Below, in pieces: positions 56,034-64,000 of a stretch of 64,000 nt of DNA. Origin of the DNA: Rhododendron vialii (Eukaryota > Streptophyta > Magnoliopsida > Ericales > Ericaceae); contig NC_080559.1 of assembly GCF_030253575.1 (NCBI RefSeq), forward strand, positions 27,740,501 through 27,804,500, given 5' to 3'. A program made the position numbers and the translations under genes. The number at the start of each line of letters is the position of its first letter. Positions within the stretch are counted from its first letter, which is position 1. The notes beneath the pieces are model-generated. The model made no database searches and had not been told where the DNA came from. It saw only the letters and a list, made by a program, of their open reading frames with translations.

Positions 56034-58266
56034 TTTTTTTTTTTTTTTTCAATCGATAAAAGAGATCATTTATAACATACTCCTATATGAATGCAAATAC
56101 GGGGGACACTACATCAAAGAAAGAAAGAAAAGATATAGCGTCGAAACAAAGAATTAGGAAAAGCTCTCTAAGGGAATAACACCCATACGCAGGTGGAGAG
56201 ATTCGAACTTGTAGACACCCCATTCTGGTCTGTCCAGATAACGCTATTTTACGGTATTTTATTTCCCCAATGATGATTTTAGTCGAAAACAGTTTAAGGA
56301 CAAAGGTGTGGTCGAGTTTTGAGCGTCCCGAACCTCTCTCAAACACCTTTCAAAACCCTTCAAACCAGAGCCAAACAGCCCCAGCAAAACCCAATTGGCA
56401 TACGCCAGTGTCCTGGAGGCGTACACCAGTTATCTGCCACGTGTCAGTCATCGACCAGTGGCTTAGCTTTTACTGGCGCACGCCATTTACAAGTGGCGCA
56501 CGCCAGTCAAACCCAGTCAAATCAACTTTATTCAGCAACTTGGGCGGGACTTTTGTGCCACCCTGACGTCGGCTACAGCGTCCCTGATGATTACTTTCGG
56601 CAGAGACGTTCCCTCTCTCTCCTACACCCCCCATCAAGGCAAGTTCCATGCATTTAATGCATGGGAGGCTCCAACCTTGCCTTAGCCAGCCAAACAGGCC
56701 TTAGCACCTAACTGATCTCAGTCTTCCCCCCCTATAAATACCCCCCTTGCATTCATTTGCAAGGGGTTGGCCTCATTAAGAAGTAGAAGCTCTCTCCTTC
56801 CTCCTTTCTTGCTCTCTATCCCTTTTTCTTCCATTGAAAGAGAAAAGAAAACAGCCCACTTCCACACACCCTGCTGACATCCAGCCACCATCTAAGCTTC
56901 CATCTCCAAGCTTTAAAGTTCAATACCACCTTCAATCCTCAAACAAAAAGGTATACCACCTTTGTGTCCCTTTCTGTTTTTGGCCCCTGAGGGGAACCAG
57001 CGAGGCCCAGGCTAGTAAGTAATACTAGTCCTGGCCTCAAACTTGCAAAATACGACAAACGTATGAGGTGATACATGGCGCACGCCAGTAACCACATGCC
57101 GTACGCCAGTCATGGTAGAACGAGCACTACTGGTGTGGGGATCATGGATCGTCATTCCTCTTATTTTATCTTTCTGTCAGTCACCCTTGCATGCTAAATA
57201 ACCAGTTTACCGCTTTCTGTATATTTAGAACTGTTTAGATGTAGTAGTTAATACTCGCTTCTTATCTGCTCAAAAGGCCCCTGGGATCCTTCTGGTCATG
57301 CTCCAGAGCCCAGATGATACAAAAGCCAAGCACTGGATTAGGGTGTAACGTGCGTACGACAGTCCATGACTGGCGTACGGCAGTTAAAGCTAGGATCCAG
57401 TGGCTGGCCCTTTGCATCTTAGTTCAATCCTGGCCTCCTTTCTGTCCCCACATTGTTTAGGGGGTTTCCTGTCTATTTTCGTGGCTTCAAGCCATCTCAT
57501 CTGTCTGTAAATGTATATATCCTGCTTATTTAACTGCATGGTTTGTCCTGGGTGTGCGCTGGTCCCTTTCCAGAGCCCAGAGGATTGCAAATAGGGACTG
57601 TGAAGCTTAACAAGTGGAGTACGCCAGTTATGAGGTGGCGTGCGCATGTACAATCAGCATGCAGTGGCTCGGCCAGTGCATGCTGACGGAACCTGCTTAC
57701 GTTCCTTCAGGGCAGCGTACTTCAGTTTATTCAAGCTACTCAGTACTTGTTCTCAATCTATGTTTAGCATTGCAATCAAAATCATCCATAAACATTTTGT
57801 CGCCTAATTGCAACTTGTTAAAGTTTTAACCCCCCATTAACTGTTCCCCCGCCCTAACTGGCTAAAAAATGATCAAATGAGAGAAAAATGCAAATGTTTT
57901 ATAAAACGCCCGAGTAGAGACCGATCTCCGGATTGGGCGAGAGGGGTGCCATAAAACCCTTCCCCTCTCGTAACATGGCTCCCGAACCTCAGATATCGAA
58001 GGTGACGACGGACCGGTCTACGCCTTTTCAAAATCAAACAAACGTGGCAAACGTTTTTTTCGAGTTCGGTTCCTTGGGTGCTCCTACCGCTAAAACCCGA
58101 GTGGCGACTCCGAATCGAGGCGTTTCGCCGCGCTTTTCAAAAAGGGGCCGCGCCCAATCTTTTAAAATGGACCCAATCGAGCATTTCCGGGGGCGCGTGC
58201 CCACAGAACTGTTGACCTCCTAATGAGATGTAAGAGTCCTGGCCAACTAAGATAGCCCCAGTTGGT
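56034..58266 (-). mobile_element. tRNA-derived SINE, split by a solo LTR
   Basis: A poly-T run (56034-56050, poly-A on the minus strand) begins the element; its other end is at 58266. TAACCCTAGCTCAG (56020-56033) and TAACCCTAGCTTAG (58267-58280) form a 14-bp target-site duplication with one mismatch. On the minus strand an A-box-like CTATCTTAGTTGGCCAGG (58230-58247) is followed, after removal of the LTR, by a B-box-like AGTTCGAATCTC that spans the LTR insertion point. SINE length without the LTR is about 230 bp. Confidence 0.85.
56210..58205 (+). mobile_element. Ty3/gypsy solo LTR (Tat/Ogre-like) with perfect GAACT duplication
   Basis: Starts TGTAGACACCCCATTCTGG and ends GGGGCGCGTGCCCACA, bordered by GAACT at 56205-56209 and 58206-58210. 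The start, the CGAGTGGCGACTCC block near the 3' end and the 2-kb length resemble LTRs of the Tat/Ogre lineage. A TATA box (CTATAAATA, about 56731) is present. Variants of GGCGTACGCCAGT are scattered through U3 and R. No internal coding region remains, so it is a solo LTR. ORFs of 60-112 codons inside are not genes. Confidence 0.93.
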
Positions 58267-58329
58267 TAACCCTAGCTTAGTTTTTTTTACATATATATAC
58301 AAAAACATGGAGTATTTGGATCGAACAAC

Positions 58330-58460
58330 TACACACATCGGATGTCGTTGATTCTCGCGAAAGTCCACTCATTTTTTTTTTTTTTTGGACGGCTCGGATC
58401 GACCGTCCGGTGGCCGGAGTGGGCCCAGGGGGGCGTCGGGATCCCTTTCGTCGGGAACAG
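58330..58460 (-). mobile_element. GC-rich short element, inverted single-arm copy
   Basis: On the minus strand it reads like the other copies: GACGGTCGATCCGAGCCGTC, an A-run, then CGCGAGAATCAACGACATCC and GATGTGTGTAG. Related to 22488-22683 and 33621-33928. Ends are not fixed. Confidence 0.65.
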
Positions 58461-58509
58461 TAGACTTTTCGTATAAGAATAAAGAACTTCGAAACCAGGT
58501 TGACATTTA

Positions 58510-59466
58510 TCTATATTATAAAATATAGCGTGTTTTTGTCTACACATACAAATAAGAGCAACTCTTCAGCTGTCAGATCAAATTTTCAATAGGTTATAGC
58601 CGTTCAATCAACTCTTTTAATAAATTTATTCTCTCCGTCCCTCTTTCCTTACTTCTTAGGCAATGTTGCCTTTTTTGGGGACAGAAATATTATTTCTTCA
58701 TTTACCATGCCTTTTATTATCAAAACATTTTCTTCTCCCTATCATTAATCTTCAAACTCTATTATTGTGGTGTTGTACATTGTACATGTCCACTCATCCA
58801 TCAGAGAACTCTATTCAATTACTTTCTTCCATCAGGTGAGGTAATAATGGAAAAACATTATAGAAACTTTAGTCACAAAAAAAAAAATTTAGTTTCCTAT
58901 TTCTTGAATGCATGATTCGAAATAGTAGTACTTGATAATTTGTCTTAGTTTTAGGCCTGTAGCATTCCTTTGATTTGAAAGGGGAAATTAACTCAAGTTG
59001 TAGCATTCAGTTGCAAGAATCACTTTCAATCTTAAAGAAAATAACATTCGTTAACTTACGGGATCGAAATGGAGTTTTAAAACGATTCATTTTTTTTTGG
59101 ATTAGTTACTGGTTGAACTATATTGTTTACGGGTGTGATATAAGTATTGGTTGATCGTGATAGCTATTAATGAATGATTGTGCATAAGTTAATTAGAAAT
59201 ATCATATGGGTATATATATGCTCTTATTTTTCAATGGGTGTGGTATTATTTGTTGTGCAACTATTCTTAGAAGAAATTAGTTCAGTTTATCCTATTTGAA
59301 GAGAATTTTAAAAAATAAATTATAAAATTTTCCATTTAGGTTTGTTAAGTTGTGATCACTAGAAAGGAAGGAAATTTTTTTTTGAAGTTGTAATAAAAAA
59401 GTGTTGTGTCGCGCCTTTTTTTTATCGGCATGTTGTGCCGTGCCTGAAGGCACGGGCAATCACTAA
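58510..59466 (+). mobile_element. Non-autonomous Helitron
   Basis: Begins TCTATATTATAAAATATAGC right after an A and ends with a hairpin (GTGCCTGAAGGCAC) followed by GGGCAATCACTAA right before a T. TC start, CTRR end with a 3' hairpin, and insertion between A and T without duplication are the Helitron marks. 957 bp and AT-rich; no Rep/helicase frame. Confidence 0.8.
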
Positions 59467-61239
59467 TGGATTATAAAAAGCAACAGTTGACATAGGGTAT
59501 AAAATATTGTAATAAAAAATTTCAAAGTTTATTCCATGCATTATCTCAATACTGCTTGACCTTGTCATCTAATAGCTGCATGCGACAAGTGTTTTTTCTG
59601 CCCAAGTATTTCACTACAAAAAGTCGTATTTTTTTTCGGATAAAAAATTAAAATATTTCTGTGCATATGTTTTTGAATTTCTTATACCAAATTGAAGAAC
59701 AGATCATAAAGTACTTTGATCTAGTATAAATAACCTCAAAAAAATGTGCACAAAAGACCCAAACGATAGCACCCCGGGACAATCATATGCCACTCGAGAT
59801 CCAAACGATTACGGAATTCTGTTAACTACATGCTACAATTGGAGCGGTAGCCAAGTGATAGGCACCATATACTCTCATGCGCGCATTTGACAGATATTCA
59901 AACATCACTACCTACCACTAACTAACAAACTTTCGTCGAGAAAAACAAAAATTTCGGATTCACCCGCTACCTGCAGCATTTGAAAATGTGTGTCATGCCG
60001 AATTAGGAAAAATTTATTTCGCACGGTTAAATAACTTAAATTCATAAAGCTAAATAGTGGGTGTTTGCGAAAATTATTTTAATAGATTTTTAGATTCTAA
60101 TTTTTAAAAATCAGTTTAGAATGTTTGTCAAAAATTCTACATAACTGAAAAATGAAAGAGATCCTCTCAACATTTCAAAGTTGAATTTAGGTGGCTTTTG
60201 GGATTCTACAACAGAAATTCTCAAAAAAATAATTAAATTCTCATAGTCTCGCAGTTACAACATACAGGTTTCTCAAATTCTACTAAAATTCAGAATCTAA
60301 AATCTGCAGCAGAATTTAAAGCAAAAGTCTAAAATCTATATCAACAGCTATCGCAAACACGCCCACAATTAGACTATCAAAAAAAAAAAAATTAAACTTA
60401 TCTCACTACTTCAAGATCTTAGCTATACTCGATTGTTCTCGAAATATAGAAAGTTAAATATATTTTTTTGAATGCACTTCTACATATATATTTTTTATCA
60501 TGTAGCCTTTGCTGTCCGGACGATTTTGATTTTTTGCATAGATGTTTAACTCGCTGCAAAATACCTTCTGAGTGATTCAGATCCAATTTTTAAAATCAGA
60601 TGAGGTCCACATTAATGGAACAAAAACAGAGCCTGCTATGCTCCCAGTTGCAACTGAGGATCAAATGCTCCCAGTTGCAACTGAGGATCAAAGGCCAGAG
60701 ATTTACATAAACCCTTTTCAGTTTTGTCAATGGAAAAGTCTAGAGAAACATTTTTGCAGTTTGTGTGAAGCAATTGAATTATAAAAAAAAAAAAAAGTGT
60801 ACGTATATATAGCCGATAAAAAATGGGGAAAAAAAATTAAGGCATTTTCGTTAAGATTTTTTTTTGTTTTTACTTGTATGGATAATGGAAGTACGTGAGG
60901 ATCTATTTGATTTGAACAAAATATTATAATAAAAAGTCAAAGAGAGTGAAAGAAAGGAACGTTTATTTTCTTCTATGTGTCTGGTTGAAATAAAAGATAT
61001 TGATGGAATCTTGGAAGAAAATATTTATTATATAGTTACTAACTTACGCTTAAAAGTACAATGTGGACTAAGCACTCTCAAACTTTTTAATGTTCTTCTT
61101 ATAACTCTTGTTTTTTTTTTTCCAATCGAGAAATTCATGCACCTGCATAAAGTAATAGTTATCTAAGGATTGACCTTAATTGATCGAATATAGAATTCAT
61201 GATAATAAAAAATGAATTATATAAAAATGTCTAACGATT

Positions 61240-61270
<31 letters not shown>

Positions 61271-61841
61271 CACAGTTTATGCACACATCGATAATAGAAT
61301 AGACATGCTACTGGTAGAGTGGAGTGACAGAGAAAATTAATTGGAAACTAAAAATCATGTAAAGGATGAGAAGTTTAATTTTATTGGGAAATTAACTTGC
61401 TAGTGCTTTGTAATTAAGCTTTTTTAATACTTTTTTTTTTACCAATTTAATCAAATTGATCTTGAAGAGATGTTAACCTTTCTTAAGACGAGGACAAGAC
61501 CTAAAGATTTCAAATATTTGCTCTCTCTCTCTCCTCTTTAATTTTTCATGTGTATTCCGTACTGATAAATACTACTCTAAAAAGAGTCGCAGGTGGCACA
61601 TATACATTGATGATGTCTTTTGAAAGTTCAAGAAATTTTTCAGCACCTTCTCCTCTCTCTCTCTCTCTCTCATTTTCCTTTTTAATTTTTCACGTGTATT
61701 CCGTACTGATAATACTACTCTTTTTAGAGTAGTAGGTGGCACATATACATTGATGATGTCTTTCGAAAGTTCGGGAAATTTCTCAGCACCTTCTCCTCAC
61801 CCTTTTTTTTTTTTCAAACCACATTTGTATATATTAACAAG
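59467..61841. other. AT-rich intergenic DNA with local duplications
   Basis: No gene recognised. A 27-bp unit (TGCTCCCAGTTGCAACTGAG...) is duplicated at 60639-60692. A 144-bp period duplication (61541-61652 and 61685-61797) shares GTGTATTCCGTACTGATAA, GGTGGCACATATACATTGAT and TTTCTCAGCACCTTCTCCTC-like text. (CT)n runs lie at 61243-61271, 61520 and 61652. Confidence 0.6.
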
Positions 61842-62148
61842 TGTTGTGAAACGGATGGATGACAAAAGATTCACAATAATTGAAGTCATAAATTCTTCTG
61901 CGAATTAAGTTTACGAGTAAGAAATGCAGTAGTAACAGTAGCGTATTAATTATACGTTTAATATTTCATCCCCATAAAAACAAAAGGGAAATTGCAATGA
62001 AATAAAAATAGAATCAGAAGTATCTGATTGATCCTGCTGATCAATTGTGTTTCTGATAGTTTCAGAACAACTATATTTAACATATGTTGTGTTCTTTATT
62101 GTCTTTACTTTTGTTCTGTTCTTTTGATATTTCCTTAGTTTTATATCA
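61842..62148 (+). mobile_element. Putative 5' LTR of the copia-type element
   Basis: Candidate start TGTTGTGAAACGGATGG and end TTTTATATCA, about 307 bp. It is followed by CGTTATCAGCACGAG, a primer-binding-like site seen after LTRs of some plant copia elements. The 3' LTR would lie outside this window, so the borders cannot be confirmed. Confidence 0.5.
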
Positions 62149-62164
62149 CGTTATCAGCACGAGT
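62149..62164 (+). other. Candidate primer-binding site
   Basis: CGTTATCAGCACGAGT directly after the putative LTR. Similar sequences precede gag in plant Ty1/copia elements; the priming tRNA is not determined here. Confidence 0.45.
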
Positions 62165-62760
62165 CTCTACCCGACTGAGAAGGTAATGGGTCACATTTCA
62201 CGTTGGTATTTATCACTATTTATATTTGTCTATTACATGCGTACATAAATATGTAAATTACAAGTAAATTATTGACAAAGAAAAAATGTTCTACCAGAAG
62301 TAGTTCCCTGATAAATATACAAAGTATTCTTGCTATTAATAAATTCCTGAATTCAATTGAATTTTTACAACAATAAATACCTGAAGTATTTACTATTGAA
62401 AACAAAAGTACTCGAAGTACTTATGCACATGTAATACTTATACTACGAAATGAATTTATATTTGGTAGAGGATGTGCATTTAATCTCATTCATTATCTGT
62501 GATAAATTAACATCGACATATTTTTATGTTGCTTTGCATATATTAACTTACGGATGTTGGAGGCTAGAAATCTTTTCTTTGCATATTCTATATATTACAT
62601 TTAGAAATTTGTTTCATTTGCAAATTAGTGAAAGTCACATTATACTTTGTGCATTTTATTATTGTCTGACATTTTCCCTAATTAGTTAAACTTGTACCAT
62701 TAACTTGATTGTCTTTTATTTCAACATCCATCTAAATTAATATTTCTAATTTTATAGACG

Positions 62761-63843
62761 ATGTCGAACTACACAAAATTGGATTTTGCGGTACTAGACA
62801 TTTCTGGAAGGAATTATTTGTCATGGATACTTGATGTGGAAATCTATCTCGATGCTATGGAACTTGGAAACACAATTACTGATGGTAACGACGCATCCTC
62901 GAAGGATTGTGCTAAAGCCATGATCTTCATTCGGCACCATCTCCACGAGGACCTGAAGTCTGAATACCTTACAGTAAAAGACCCATTAAATTTGTGGAAT
63001 AATCTGAAGGAAAGGTATGGGCACCAGAAGGCTGTAATCCTACCAAATGCTCGTTATTGCTGGTTGAATCTAAGGCTGCAAGATTATAAATCTGTTAGTG
63101 AGTATAACTCTACTCTGTTCAAGATAGTTTCAATTTTGAAATTATATAGAGAACAGATTACTGAAAAAGATATGTTAGAAAAGACTTTTTCCACTTTTCA
63201 CGCCAACAATTTGCTCCTGCAGCAGCAATACAGAGAGCGTGGGTTTGAGAAATACTCAGATTTAATCTCTTGCCTTCTGGTCGCTGAACAAAATAATGAA
63301 CTATTACTAAGAAATCACGAGTCTCGTCCAACTAGTGCTCTACCATTCCCTAAAGCGAATAGAGTCTCTTTTCCGAGTAATGGACAAGGTCGTGGTCATG
63401 GACAGAGACGTGGTCGGGGTAGCCATAACCACCAAGTTCATGGAGGATATATTCAAAAGTTAGGCAAGAAATCGGAGTATCCCCAGAAGTGGAATAAGTG
63501 GAATAGGTCGGAAGTGTCTAAAGAAAAGGGCAAGAGGGCGCTGAATAAACCCTCTAAGAACTCTGAGGATTCTTGCTACAAGTGCGGTGGGAAGGGTCAT
63601 TGGTCGCGTACCTGTCGTACGCCGAAGCATTTGATTGAGCTTTACCAAGCATCGCTCAAGGAAAAAGGAAAAGAAATTGAAACAGACTTTACCGATCAAA
63701 TTAGTCAGAACCAAACTGTTGACCCTTTTGAACCCATTGACATTCCGTTTTTCGACATTTCTGAGTACCTTGCAGGACCAAGTGGAACCAAAGATGATTT
63801 CTTTGGTGATGGAGGTGACTATTCTGAATGGTCACAAGAATAA
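62761..63843 (+). CDS. Ty1/copia-type Gag protein of an LTR retrotransposon
   Basis: A 360-residue ORF typical of plant copia Gag. The N-terminal part (LDISGRNYLSWILDVEIYLD, KDPLNLWNNLKERYGHQKAV) is the Retrotran_gag/UBN2-type capsid region; an Arg/Gly-rich stretch (GQGRGHGQRRGRG) follows; a CCHC zinc knuckle has C272, C275, H280 and C285 (CYKCGGKGHWSRTC). After the knuckle an acidic tail ends DFFGDGGDYSEWSQE and a stop, with no protease motif before the stop. Gag packages element RNA into virus-like particles. The early stop suggests a gag-only, non-autonomous element (TR-GAG type), but only 157 bases remain to the window edge, so pol in another frame cannot be excluded. Confidence 0.88.
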   Translation: MSNYTKLDFAVLDISGRNYLSWILDVEIYLDAMELGNTITDGNDASSKDCAKAMIFIRHHLHEDLKSEYLTVKDPLNLWNNLKERYGHQKAVILPNARYCWLNLRLQDYKSVSEYNSTLFKIVSILKLYREQITEKDMLEKTFSTFHANNLLLQQQYRERGFEKYSDLISCLLVAEQNNELLLRNHESRPTSALPFPKANRVSFPSNGQGRGHGQRRGRGSHNHQVHGGYIQKLGKKSEYPQKWNKWNRSEVSKEKGKRALNKPSKNSEDSCYKCGGKGHWSRTCRTPKHLIELYQASLKEKGKEIETDFTDQISQNQTVDPFEPIDIPFFDISEYLAGPSGTKDDFFGDGGDYSEWSQE

Positions 63844-64000
63844 TTGTGTGCTTAGGATATCTTGTGTTTTTACTTATATCCAAAAATAAAGACATACTAC
63901 GGTTACGTCTCAATCATCTTATGATGTAATAAATTAATCAATATACACTTATTGTATAATACTAATTTAAAGTGTTTTTGATTATTGATTCGTGAAACTT

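Noticed and set aside
56270-58223. ORFs of 60-112 codons between 56270 and 58223
   Set aside because: They lie within a solo LTR with exact borders and show no domain.

Overview
This is nuclear DNA from a flowering plant, most likely a eudicot. Genes are split by AT-rich introns with GT-AG (and some GC-AG) borders, the protein families are plant-specific (AP2/ERF, type-B response regulator, RS-type SR protein, DTX/MATE), and the spaces between genes are packed with plant transposon families. I cannot name the species from sequence alone.

Genes, left to right: a single-exon AP2/ERF (DREB-type) transcription factor on the minus strand (5691-6299); a decayed glycine-rich-protein exon (8856-9136); a seven-exon TraB-family gene (10864-15746); a three-exon mitochondrial ribosomal protein mL43 gene (18134-20616); an mTERF pseudogene on the minus strand (22722-24355), broken by frameshifts, a nonsense codon and a MITE; an eight-exon type-B response regulator (30954-36827) with an unusual array of eight 29-residue repeats; an RS40/RS41-like splicing factor (coding 42500-45231, 5' UTR exon near 38600); a single-exon MATE transporter (51659-53245); and, at the right edge, a Ty1/copia-type gag ORF (62761-63843). 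Exon borders were set by hand from splice consensus, reading phase and continuity of known protein families.

Much of the rest is mobile DNA, and many insertions can be delimited to the base by target-site duplications: PIF/Harbinger-like (1081-2145, 25571-25759), CACTA (4017-5119), hAT-like (22787-23190, probably 6591-6821 and 16851-17494), Mutator-like MITEs (9875-10240, 54169-54528), three copies of one Stowaway MITE (one nested in a different MITE), a non-autonomous Helitron (58510-59466), a decayed LINE inside the RS gene's 5' UTR intron, truncated LINE tails, two solo LTRs with perfect 5-bp duplications (49506-50091, 56210-58205), and a SINE split by the second solo LTR. Large fold-back structures occur at 47-154, 24746-25422 and 33621-33928.

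The genes are not an operon or cluster; each acts alone (transcription, cytokinin signalling, splicing, mitochondrial translation, transport). I found no convincing new multi-gene system. The most distinctive points are the repeat-expanded response regulator, the layered insertion histories, the very large palindromes and the use of GC-AG introns.
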